Assembly: GCA_023055355.1 (NCBI GenBank)
Contig: JALJCS010000009.1
Location: forward strand, 22,593,001-22,657,000
From: Agelaius tricolor
Lineage: Eukaryota > Chordata > Aves > Passeriformes > Icteridae
Direction: 5' to 3'
DNA: 64,000 nucleotides
Made by a program: the position numbers and the translations under genes. The notes beneath the pieces were generated by a model. The model made no database searches, was not told the DNA's origin, and saw only the letters and a program-made list of their open reading frames with translations. How positions within the stretch are numbered: the first letter of the stretch is position 1; every line of letters starts with the position of its first letter. Positions 25,579-38,072 of the stretch are shown here, piece by piece.

Positions 25579-27043
25579 GTGAGTGAACAAAGAGATGGCA
25601 AGAAAGAGATTGCTCTTTCTCCTGAAGAAAGAGCAGGGGAAGAGGACATAACAGCAGCAATGCACACACTTTGCTGTGCATCCAGCGAGTGGAATGGGAA
25701 TGTCACACACATTGTCGAGGTCTTGGCTGAAGTGAGAGGATACAGAGCAGAGAGGGGGATGGAAACAGTGGGCAGTGTCTTATGAGGTGCAATGGAATCA
25801 CTTGGGTTCCCTGGTCTCCCAAAAGCTGGAGTCCTAAGAGCTAGAAGGAGGAGCAGGAAGCATTGTAGGGTTGGGCAAATCAGCCCAAGTACACAGCATG
25901 AGTTAAATGTGAAGAGAACACAGAAAGATTGAGGAAATTCTCAGCCACGTTGTTCTCCATTTACAGTTTACATTTGCCATTTGTATGCAAACACAAGGGG
26001 AAGTAGTGGGGTGGGGGTGGGATTTGCCCTCTGGAAGTTTTAGGAGACCAAGAATATGTCTCCCTTTGGGGTCATGCTACCCTGATTTCAAAACACAGTG
26101 GCCTTGCTGGAGACACTTTCTGCTAGTAAGAATCTGGGAGGAATTATTGGATAGGCCAAGTGTTCATGCTGTGTCTTTTCATAGCTTCTGCCCTTTACAT
26201 ATCTCATTAGTTAAGTAGGGCTTTCATCTCTAGTTTCAGGCCATGTTGCTATTTTGCTTTTTGCAGAGGTAGGTCTTTCCCATTCACTTTAGTGCAGCTA
26301 TTTCTAGTTAAAAACAGTGATCACTGAGAAAGAGTTATCAAGGCAGCAGCCTGATACTTTTTTTTATTACAATGTACATGCAAGAAAAGAAGCAATTCAA
26401 AATGGTGTTCAAATGTGACACCAGCAAAGGTAAGCAATCAACACCAAATGCCTGCCCTGTGTAGCAGATCTCCAGCCTCTCATATTCAGTCTTGACATCA
26501 CCCCCAAAACTTCCCTCCAGATCTTGAATCCACCTAGGGATGGATGGTGTGTTCTCCTCAAGACGCAGGGAAGCAGTGGTGGCTGTTGGGGTTGCCCATC
26601 ACCGAGGCAGAATCAGAAGAGTGTTCAGCTGAGGAATCTCTTCTTGCTTGTTGACTGTCCCCATGCCAGTTCCACATGCAACACCCCAGGGCCCAGGTCA
26701 TCTGCTAAATATTTTTTCTGATGGCACAGCACAGAAGTAGGACAGAGCACGCTCCAGTCAGCTCTGTTAGACTCCCCATGCATGGTCTTCACCTGACCAC
26801 CCAACTCCTCTTGAATAGCGCAGCATGGGGCAGGAGGGACTTTGCACAAACTCAGGGGCTTGTGTCGAGGAGCACTTGTGGTGGGGCACGTGGTCAGAGA
26901 TGGGTTAAAGCAAGGATTTAGAAATGTTTTCATCACCCACCTAAATAGAAACATAACAGCCTCTCCTCCTGGTCACAGTCACTGAAGCAGCCTCTCTCCG
27001 ATGTCTCACCCCCTATCCGGGCTCGCCTGCCTCCCTCCCCTCA

Positions 27044-27056
27044 GTTATCAGATAAC
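27044..27056. promoter_or_regulatory. Palindromic GATA-type site
   Basis: GTTATC-A-GATAAC is a perfect 6-1-6 inverted repeat, giving two WGATAA-type sites facing each other with a shared central base. Palindromic GATA sites are known to be contacted by both zinc fingers of GATA factors. It sits in intron 7 beside a GC-richer stretch (27000-27045). Occupancy is unknown, and a 13-mer of this form can arise by chance. Confidence 0.35.
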
Positions 27057-30000
27057 ATCCTAGTGCCTGGTCCAACTACTGCTTACGTGGTAAGGTAATA
27101 TTAGGAAAGGAAAATATTTAATGTATTTTTAGCTTGTTATAATATAGTTTGGCAGCTGAAAAGCCAGAAAGCAGGCCAGTACTCTGTAACCAGCAGGCCC
27201 TGTGTGGACCACCACCACTGCACCAGAGACAATAAAGCCTAGGGCAGCCCTTAACTGAAGCTGTGTTTACAGGTTGATCTCAAAACCTAACAACTTGTTA
27301 CAAAAGGGTTTTTGAGCTCTGCATTTAGCCATGTGAAATAATAAATCAGAAATATTCCAACCCTCATAGTGCTCATCTCTCCGGTAACTGCTGCAACAAG
27401 CTGACCCCAGTCTCAAAAACAGGTGGAAAGCTAAGGTACAAACATGCTCTAGTTTAATTTCTGGCTGCTGGGACAGCCCCCTAAGGCAAGGACAAACATG
27501 CTGGTATGGAGTACTTGGAATTGCTTACAGAAAGAGAAAAAAATGCTGAGGTGGCTTTAAGCCACATGTGATTCCTCCCTCCAAATGTAAGACAACCAGG
27601 ATATATCGTGCTCACACCTCTTCGTCTCCTTGCTTTCAAGCACATGAGCTGGGTGACAGGTGAGCAAATCACTGTCGTTTAAGAGCTGACATCAGCATAA
27701 GCCATTGAACCTCAGATCCTCTGAGATTTTACATAGATGTGACTTGCCCCAGCGTTTCTTCCTCACTCATCTGGAGCTTCAGTGCTCTGAGCTGCATGGT
27801 GTCATCTCATACCTTTATATATTTGTGAATTAGAAACTTTAAGGGTTTTTTTGTTTCATAAACTGATATTTTAATACCAGATCCCGCTGGTTTCATCAAA
27901 GCTGGGTGGATATGTGACATTTCTGAATATACATTTGAGGACATGCAAGCTTTCCTTTTATCCCCTGAAATGTTGGGAAATTGCCTGGGGGCTACGGGAG
28001 ACTTTTGGGAGTAGAGGTGTGCACTGCAGCTAAAGAGGAGTGAGTTCTCACTGCAGAGAGACAAGATGAGGGCAGCAAGAGTGGCCACATGCCTAGGACT
28101 GCTGAGGAGCAAGCCATGGTTATCCAGCCTATGAGGAGAGAGAAAATAGATAAAAGTACTAAAATAAGATACTGTCTGTGGTGATAGGAAAAAGTACAGT
28201 AGGTTCTAGTTACATTAAGTTTAAGGATGTGCTGTAACAGTTTCCCTGTGGGAACTGTGGAATTCAGTTTCAATTTTCTAGAGATGGATTCATCCTACTG
28301 TAACAGGAAAAATTACACTTTCAGGGGCAAAAGTTTGGGGCATCAGCAGCATAAATATGGTGTCTTCCTTGCTTTCAAGCTAAATTTTTCTGTGCTACCT
28401 GAATTTTCCAAGATAGTATTGCCTAACAAATCCAACTGAATTATTTGGCCAGGTTAGAGATTTGACTGATAAAAATAACTGTATAAATGTGATGATTTTT
28501 TGGAGAGCATTTAATTTACTGCCACATGTGCCAGTTTCGAAAAGCTAGTGTGTATTCTGAAATGAGGAGCTGACTGATCTCCAAGCTGACAACTACAAAT
28601 ATGCCCTCCTGTAAGGACAATCCCAGTATTACTCGGCAGTGTGGTTCCAGCACTAACTTATCCAGACCTAAATGAATTAGTGCAGTTCCTAAGAGGTACA
28701 AACCCCAAAAATACTGCAAAATGGTCAGTAGTGATGGGGACAGAGGTAGCAAGGGCAATAGAGATTTCTTGGTAAACTGCAAGCATGCAAGCATGCTTCA
28801 TTCAAGAGACTTCAAGTTTTCTGCTCTAACTAAATGCTTATACCTTTTTGTGGGGTTTAAAGAGCTAAGGACAAATTTCCCCTCATCCACCTTCTTCATA
28901 CATTTAATTGTTTACAGGTTTTTATCTCCCCCTTCTGTGTCACTCAAAGTGAATAGAACCAATCACTTAATTTATCTTTTAGTGGGAACTTTTCCAGATT
29001 CTTAATAGTTTCTTTAAATACAAGTCTGCACAGAGTATTCCAGACACATCTATGTGATACAATTATCTAAAGATACTACAATTTTTTCCACATTATCCTG
29101 TCTGCCATTTGACCTACATCCTAGTGCTTTGCTCATTTGTTTGGCCTAAGCTTTATATGGAGCAAGGGACACACCAAAATCGATACTTGGTGTGCTGGAT
29201 GCAGCTGTTTCATGCAGGGATTGAATAACTTTCTAATCTGCACAATGATGGGTTTCAGCTGCCAGGCAAACTGGAGGGTTTGATGTCGCACCCAGTGGCA
29301 GATACCTGCTGCAGCTGAATCCTGTGGTCCATGAGCTTTAGTTGCACGTGTTGCATTGAAGGGCAGCACATCAGCAAGTCCTGGCAGGTCTGTGACCTGA
29401 GTGGTCACCATGTTGTCCTACCAAGGGAAAGAACATGCTGCTCTCTTAGCGAAATCCCCTGGCTTGAGAACAAAACCTCTCTTTTGGAGTGCGTAACCAA
29501 AAGTATCCGCAGCTTCGCAAGAGTGAGCACCAGGCTGGACACAATCACAGCAGATCTGCAGCCAGCTTTGAAAGCAAGAAGTCCCCCTTGAGAAAAACCT
29601 TTGCACGAAATGCTCCAAAAATGGCAATCCAGGAGCAGCTGATCTTCTGGGGAACGGTATCACCCACACTGCAGTCTACTTACTGCTGGTGAGAAAGGGG
29701 GCTTGGGGTTATTGAATGCATATGGCAGTGAGACGTGCAGAAAGCCAAGAATCTATTAAAGCCTTTAATTGGAATATGTTTTCAAAATTTAGATTGAACC
29801 TCATCCAGATTCTCATTATTAAAAATTTGTGGCTCAGTTTCTTGATTTTAAAAGGGAACATAAAAAAGAAAAAAAAAGAGGGAGAGAAAAAAAGAAAATC
29901 AGAGTTCCAGTAACTCTGCATTATGTCACTAAGAGTAAAAAGAGCTGTTGCTGGCTCATTTGTGATATCCATTTTCCCACAGGATATGGTGATGAGCAGA

Positions 30001-33000
30001 TCACTATCAGTGACTCTAAGTTTTGTGAGGACATAGAGACTAAAAAGGCAGTATTAGAAGAGTGATGAGTATCTAATCCTTCCTACAAAAGCCGATGAAT
30101 TATCAAGAAATGAAATCAAAGCTACCCTAGCAGTTGGTAGGAAGAAGTACCTCCTAAGTAAAACTTCAGGACTAATGTGACAGTCACATGATGTGGTCTA
30201 TCACTAGGCTTGCAGCACATAAAAATTCACTTTGTCATTAAATTATTGTTTTGATGCATGAATAACAAATCCACAAGAGTCAAACATCTTAAACATGACT
30301 GGTCAGCTCTCAGGGCAGCTTTCCTTCCAAATGGGCTCTTTTCTTGAATAAGTGCTTTTGCCAGGGATCCAACAAAGGGTAGATGCAGTAGATTCAACCT
30401 CTTCTCCATCAGCTTGAGCATCTGCATTGATCTTGGACAGGAGGTAGAGAGTAGAGAGCACACCTCCTAGAGGGTCTGCAAAATTGGCATTAATGGCTCT
30501 TGAGATCAGCGTTGGAAATCATCTAGAAGGGTGCTGTAGGGAAAAAGGGCTGTGTTCCTTGCTGGTGAGACAGCTGGTGCTAGCTCTAAAGCAGCATGCA
30601 TGTACAAACTGATTGAGTACAGGTCCCACTGTCCACTTCTGAGAGGGGAATATCTTAACCCTGCAGACTTGTGTCAACAAGAATATGCACAAAAGGCTCC
30701 CTCTCCTCGGTGTGGAAGAGATTCAAAGGTCTCATTTAGTGCTGGAAAGAAACAATGTTTTCTTGTAGTAACGATGTTTCCAGACAGACCCTAAGTCTGC
30801 ACGGGCTATCAGCAGATGTGAGACAGATACCCTGAGCTGAGTTGTTGCTGCTTTTCCAGCTTCTCTGTCTGTAAACATTACCCTTTCTGGGCAGGCATCA
30901 CCTCTCTCTTGCCAAAGTTTGTCTGTACTGCCTGTAACTTATTCAGTATAATACTCTTCCCCCATAGGGGTGGTGCTCAGAGAGCTGCCCTGATTGCACC
31001 CATATGAAAACAAAATCCTGAATACACAAGTGTGTACTAGTGTCAAGTGGAAGGAAGAATGAGCCCTCCAGAACTTCATCTGAAGGCATCACAGGTGCCT
31101 GGAGGTAGAAAGAAGTATATAACTGTTAAGATCCTTTTGGCTTTATCTGAGATCCTAGACCCCAAAAATAATGTCTCCCAAAAGAGTGGAGCTGTTTATG
31201 CCAAGGGAGGTTGAACCACCTACAAATTCATCTGATTGGTCCCTCGTCTCCCAAAGGCAGTCATCAGTTCTGTCAGCAACGCCACCAGGATAATCTGGAT
31301 TCTGCTTCCCTTTCAAAAGCAATTGTGAACAGTCGAGGCTATTGGCAGAGGTCAGATAGCTGGGTGTGGACCCAATTATCTGCTTGATTCTTTTGACCTT
31401 GAAGAGGAGATTGGAAACAGAGCATTTGTTGCCAGAGTTATTGGGATCAAGCGCTGGTTTCTGCTACATACTTGCAATGGCTCGTAGATTGCCTCATTTA
31501 AACAAAGCACCAGGGAAAACACTGTTCCAGCTTCTTCTAGGTTGAGCTGCAGATCGTTTTTCTTAAGAGAAGGAACATTTTTGGTGCATCACTGGAAATT
31601 AAAATGCTCTCCCAGATGGGACACAGGAAGCTGGAAGTCAAAGCCTGTGCCACTTCCCAATGATCTGAAAGGGGCCTGAAGCGCTCTGTTACTCCAGAGA
31701 GGTGTTTACCCTGAGTTCCAGTGACTGAAGCCTATCTCTTTGTTATCTGCTGAGTGGTGTTCAGATTTCACATGAATGACTAGAGGTGGGCAATGATACT
31801 TTGAAGATTTGAATGGTTTCCTAAGAGTAGCACATAATTTTCTTATTAATAAAAAATTACATGTTCCTTGAACTCGCCGCAGTACTTCAATGTTTTTCCT
31901 CAGCTGTCTTGGTGCTCTGGATATGGATGGGAATGAAAATCACATCTCCTGAATCATACTCTTTGTCCACATTAGACAAGAAGGTCGGTTTTTACCATTA
32001 GATCTTGAAAATATTTTTTTTCTTGGAGGATGACTGAGGCAAGTTAGAGATAAAGCTTTCTGACTGCTCACTCTGCCTAGAAGAAATTTGTAAGATGTAA
32101 GGGGAAGTAAAGTATTATTCTGAATTGTTCTAGATCTACCATTAATTCCAATGATTCTTGTAATTTGAGGCAAACTTATTTAAAAAGTCCTTCTCTATAA
32201 TTTGCTAACCTTAACCAAAATTTCCTTTCATTCCTCACTTTTGTGCCATACAGTACATACTTTCCCCCTTAAATCTATTGCTGTAATTATCTTCTTTTTT
32301 TTATGTGCTCTGTGAGCTGTATCCCAAAGAACTACAAAGCACTCTTTATGTTTCCTCTACAACCCAGCAACTTGGCATGCAATAGGAGTCGAGTCTCATT
32401 TGGGCCTTTTAAAGATTTTACCAGCGGATTCATAATTTGATAATTGGCCAAGGGCTCTAGAGAGAAAAAAGGCAGCTACACTCTCTGAAGACAGAAATGG
32501 CTCTCATTCCCATGAAAGTGGGAAGTTTTCATTCCTAAAAATAGGGAAGGAGTGAAGAGAGAGTCCAGCATGTCACAGACCAGGTGGCCCTGCCCTTTCT
32601 TGGTGAGAAGACAAGGAACAGGCATCAAAGCCATTTAGTTTTCCAAGGTGGTGAGGGAACTCAGAGGGGTAGTTATGGTGATGAAGAATGTCTCAGTCCT
32701 TCTGGAGGTTTTAGGTTTGAATTTTGGAAAGCTAGGATTGGGAGCAGAGACCTTGGGCTGCCAGTTATACTTGCAAAGAAAAAGTTGCCATGATAGGTGA
32801 GAGCAGGAGTGACACCTGATATTGTGGCATTTAGATGTCTGAAGGCATCAAGCAGGACTGAGGCATGTGCTGCTTGAAGCAGAAATGGATCCAGGTTTGT
32901 GCTACGCCTGGTTCCAAAAGGACATGAGATCAGATGGTTACAGTGGCACACTCTGGCCTCATAATCTATCTGTCAGACCGCCTGGCAATCTGCACAAACC

Positions 33001-36000
33001 CTCCCTCCTGACCTCATAACTCCCTCAGATTCCCATCCTTGGGCAATTAAAAATTTCAATTTTTCTTCTGCGACCAAAGGTGAAGTGACTTGGAAGGCAG
33101 AGAGTGAATTTCATATGCCATACTTAGTGTGCATGTGTGTGGAAGTGCACACAATGGTAGTAGGATTTACCTTTCTGTTCAAATTTGTTTTCCTGCATAC
33201 ATGCCATTACATTTATTTACTGTTGTGTCTGAGGATAGGACACTGCAAAACACTGGTAAGAGTTGCTCTTTCCTGTGTTTTAGAAAGACCCTGTATATAT
33301 GTATTCAAGACTGTAGAGTCCTCACAAAAACCAGACCTTTCAGAAATGACTTGGAGTACATCTGCATGGGCAGGCTCCTCTGTGCTCCTTGCTGGCCAGA
33401 CACATGCCAGCTCCTGGCCAGCTCCATTTGGAAAGATGGAGAGTTGCATTAGCATGGCTCTGTGCCCAAGTGAATATAAACTACCTCTCAGGAGGACTTA
33501 TTTGCCCAAGTTAAGTGCCAGGAGGAGAGTTGTGAGCCAGGTGAATGACTGGCGGCCACAGTCCCTTTTTTCTGCACCCCCAGGTGCTTGGATACATGCC
33601 TATCATATGATGAAGATGCCAACATCTTGGGCAGTGTCAGAAGAGGGTCTGTGGCTCCTCCAGGTGAGGTTATGCACCTATCAATCCAAGCATCAGGTCC
33701 TGTTCACATATGGAGGTGGAAGGAGATGGCCTGGCTGAGGCTGTGGGCTGGACAGTGTCCTGTGGGCTCAGCACAGCCTGCAGGCCATGGGCTGACCATG
33801 CTGACCCTGTGGTTCATGTCTGGCCACAAGCTAAACCATCTTGTAGGTGGGAGTGGGCAAAGCTCTTGCATTCAAAGAATAGCTTTGTGCTGCCTGACCC
33901 ATCAAAACATAAAATCTCAAGACAAACCACCTTGCTGTTCCCATCCTTGTCAGAAAGTAAAGCACAAACTCTGAGGACGTGCAGCCACATCTGTTTGCAA
34001 TGTGACAGTGAATAACAGGTCACCCCTGTGTGAGACCAGCCATGCTGAGAGCTGCAGGCTGTGACCAAGTTGTCCAAACTTCTTTAAAGCTCTGGTGAGA
34101 CTCTACCATTGCACAGGCACTCCTGTTCAGGTATGTTGTGCTGAAGGCAGCTCTGCACTGAGCAAGGGCTTCAGGGACCAAGAGGTTTGTATGGAGGCAC
34201 TGTAGGTGATGATAGCATCCAACGCCTGGAAACATTACCAAGGAAAATATGCTGCAGCAGAGTCCAAAGTTTGATTTATATGCACCTTTCAGATAAAGGA
34301 GGTTGGGATAAATTGAGGGTCAAGTGAATAGTATGGTGTCATTTGTAAGAGAGATCCCAGAAAATTTTCCATGCACAGTTGCTTCAGACTCCCTTGGCAC
34401 TGATGCTCTCCCCACTATCTTGCTGTTGCCAGAAAGCTCCTTTGGCAAATGCTGGCTGCTGGCAGATGCATTTTCCATCTACACTGCAGTATTAGAAGTT
34501 CTCTACGTGATCTGCCTTCTGTGGAAGAGGTCCCTGTAGGATTTCAGATGCCCTGGCACGCTGAATGTTTCCAGAATATTCCAACCCCTCATTTTAAGGC
34601 ACATCATACCTTATGGACTATGTATATTTGGGCCGCAGTTTGCCCTTAAATTGTCCTCAACACAAGCTCAGTCTAGATAAAAGCAAAAGCAAGGGTTTAT
34701 TTGGGACATACAGGAAGACAGCACCATTACTGTTTCACAGATGGACATGTGACAGGAAGGAAATGCCAGTCATAAGCTATTTGAGGTGGTATTTTAATGG
34801 CACCTCTTGTTGATACCCAAAGGAAAAGCTGAAATTTCTTCCCTAAGACTTGTGGGCATGTACCTGACACTGGTGCACAGACAGCATTTCTATTCAGTGT
34901 CACAAGAGTGTCAAGAAGAGGAAGGTTTGCCTTTACATCCCACCCTTTCCACATGGTCTCCCTGTCTTCCACCATGATTTCATTCTTCTTTTTCCCTACT
35001 TCTCAGTCTCAGTTTGCAAATTTTGACTTCTCTTGCACTTGATCATTCTCCAATTCCCCTCATTGAAAATGCTTCTGTCCTTTTGATAAGGTCAATTTAG
35101 TTATCACTTGTATGCCCAGAGATGACAGCATTGCTTGGCTAAACCCTGGACAGAATAGCAGGACACTGTGAGGACAGACACTTTCCCCTGCCATGTGGGG
35201 CAGGGTTCAGATACAAAGGAGGGGCCTTTGAAATTCTGAGCCTTCTGTGTTATACAAATGTGGCTCAATAAAGGCACATATGTGGAACCAATGCCTGCAG
35301 AGCCAAAAAATTATCTTCTAGGGGCTGCTCAAAATAGTAATTAATCACTCTGGAGTCATGGTAAGTGTGGAGGTGAGAGATACTGTGACATAGCTGGTAA
35401 ATACTTTTGGTGTTGGCAATTATTTCCAGGGGAAATGGTGGGTAGAGAGAAGGAACAGAGGGCAACTATCGAGGGATTCATTTTATTCTTGCTTAAATGT
35501 GGTTTCAGTTGACTTAAACCAGACCTAACATAGTTTTGTGTATCAGTTTAACTAGATTGGTTTCTATCCATGCCTTCCATTGAAATGACACACACATCTG
35601 TTTTTCCAAGACTATGGTATGGTGTGGATATATTTACTGGGCTTGCTGCCATCTCTAGGGGTATTTGGCTGACTTTGTAACAACTATAGACCAAGTTATA
35701 ACTTCACAAAAGTCCAGGTTGTGTATGGCCCACACTTGGGGCTGCCAGCAAAGGTGGCTAAGAAATGTCCTTCAGAGAGGAGTGGAGCTGGTCTGAAAAG
35801 AATGACCTGAGACAGGCCTTGCTTTGTATTATTTCCTGTTCCACTTAAAGGTGTAAAGATTACTCTGCAAATGATCAGGAACTTCTTGCTTCTGCATTAT
35901 GCTCTGTTGCAGCAGAAGTGTGGCATGTCCTGTGCTTGTGGTTGGCATTGGTAGCAAAGCATTCTTGAAAGAGACTTGTCAGGTTTGGTACTTGCTCACG

Positions 36001-36156
36001 TTGATGGATCTCTTACCTCCTCATCATTTTGAAGTTACAGAGAAAAAGAAAAATCTTTTTTACTCTGTTTCCTAACTGCTGTGTTGTTACTTCAGGGTTT
36101 TCCTGTTTGCCTGTAAATAGGGATTATTCAAAGCAGAATCACTCAATCCTTCTTTG

Positions 36157-36203
36157 GAGGTGACCTCCAAATGCGCAATGTAGAGGTGACCGAAATGTGC
36201 AAT
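36157..36203. repeat. Imperfect tandem duplication with TGACC half-sites
   Basis: Copy 1 (36157-36179) is GAGGTGACC-TCC-AAATGCGCAAT. Copy 2 (36183-36203) is GAGGTGACC-G-AAATGTGCAAT. They differ by an indel and a C/T change consistent with CpG decay. Copy 1 sits within a near-palindrome, GGAGGTGACCTCC. Each copy carries a TGACC nuclear-receptor-like half-site and a GCAAT motif like a C/EBP half-site. The duplication is visible; any regulatory role is inference. Confidence 0.6.
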
Positions 36204-38048
36204 TCTCAGTTTTGGAACCATTAAGAAACCCTTGAAACTGCTAACAAGCAAAACTTACTCTGTGTAGCCAAAGCCTCAGTTATGGGTACAACTCGATTGT
36301 AGTTTCTCAGCAGATGAATAAAGTCCAATGACCCCCGATTTAAATGCAAATTATACAAGCAGATCTCTCTGTACCCTCCTCTCACATTTTAAGGATCCTT
36401 ATTCCACCAAGCAGGATGAAGGATTCACTTCTATATTCTTTCTAGATTGTCTTCTGAGTATCTTTGACAGCCATGTAAGTCACAGGCTGTGATATATCCT
36501 CTAGAGAAAGTGAGAGAGTGATATATCCATATCTGTGAACATGCTAAAAACTCAAGGCTTCAAATATTAATCCTAGAATTAATAGGAAAAAAATGAAGAA
36601 AACATAAAGCTTTAAAGTTTCAAAACAAGCTTGGCAAAGTTAAGAACTTGCTTGTTAGAAAATTCTTGTAAGCAAACAGATTTGGAAAATTCAGGAATAG
36701 GTAGGAATTCACAGTCTGAACCTGTGCGTTGTAACTCTGGTTGTTCAGTTTAGCAAGGGAACTCAGGGTTGGCTCTTTACAGTGGTACCTAATATGACAT
36801 CTCTCCCTGGTAACTGGTGTGTGCACTTTTCTCCTACTGAGTTGATAAAGTTTAGCTCTGGGGCAAAGGAAGACTGAAATCAAGACATTGTATTTAATAA
36901 TTTATCTATATATTTTATTTCAAACAGATCATTAAATACTCATACATGCACACATATGCATTTTCACTTATTCTCCAGACATTGTAAGCAAGGGAGTCAC
37001 TTTCTGCAGTCTGTTAATGAAATAAATGGTGTAAAGAGTCAAAAGCAGGATTACTGTGGGTTAAATACACCTCACTTTGTGCTGTATTTGCTTTGTGATT
37101 GTTTGATCTCTGTATTTTGGTCTTGGATAACTAGAAGACGATACATGGATTCAGCTGTCTGCCTGTTCTCCCTATTAGAGGTGCTCTTTACAGCAGGGCT
37201 AACAAAAAATAGTGTCTGTAGTTGTGTTCAATCTCACATTTTTCAGCAATTTCAACTAAAAGAGGCTGGACTAGAACTACTTGTGTAAAAGCCAACCTTC
37301 CCTTCTGCTGACCCTATTGCATATTGACAACCTGTAAAAGAGAGATAGGGACAAAGGCTGAAGGAGGTGCCATCTTTACTTACCACAGCCAAAATAGCCC
37401 AAGGTTGTCTGACAGAGACATTAAATGAACCAGGAAGGTGTTGCCTTTAAAATAAACGCTAAATTAGAAACTTACACAACAAACCTTTGAACTCTGGAGC
37501 TAAAATATGTGAGCAAGTTTGAGCATATCAGTATTGTTAAGAAGTGAAAGCAGAGTCCATTTGAAAATTGTGGCATTTGAAAATTCAGTTTCTCTCATTT
37601 ACTTTAATGGAGACTTGATGCAATGCTTCTCTTTTATGCTTTGGAATGAATGACAAAAGGAGTCAGTGGCTCAGCAATAACTGGTAAACATTCCTCCCCA
37701 TGGCTAGTAATGGGAATGACTACTCTGACTTGGCAACACAGAAATTCGCCTTTTGTTAATGTTGCCTGGGTCAACAGCAATCACTTCAGGCTGTGCTTAC
37801 CCAGTGCTGTTTTTCTTCATTTTTTCTGAATCTGGGTTAAAAAAAATTAAAATTAAAAAAATCACAAATATTATTACTGTCTCAAGGTTTTCACTCCTCA
37901 TTCTATTTCACCCTAGATGTGTCAGAAAGAGTCAGATATAATCTCACTTCATTCTCACCATCATATACTGTGACAGAGAACACATCTTTCTTAACACCTA
38001 GCATCACCTATTCTCTTTTCATCAAGCAACACTGCATTAAATTCTTCC

Positions 38049-38072
38049 TTTTTTTTTTTTTTTTTTTTTCAG
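38049..38072 (+). repeat. T21 homopolymer followed by CAG
   Basis: Twenty-one consecutive T are followed directly by CAGCAGCAG. The run mimics a very strong polypyrimidine tract and 3' splice site on the TBX15 strand, about 1.35 kb before the real acceptor of exon 8. It could act as a cryptic acceptor. It might instead be the A-tail of an insertion on the minus strand, although the adjoining sequence is not recognisable. Confidence 0.6.
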
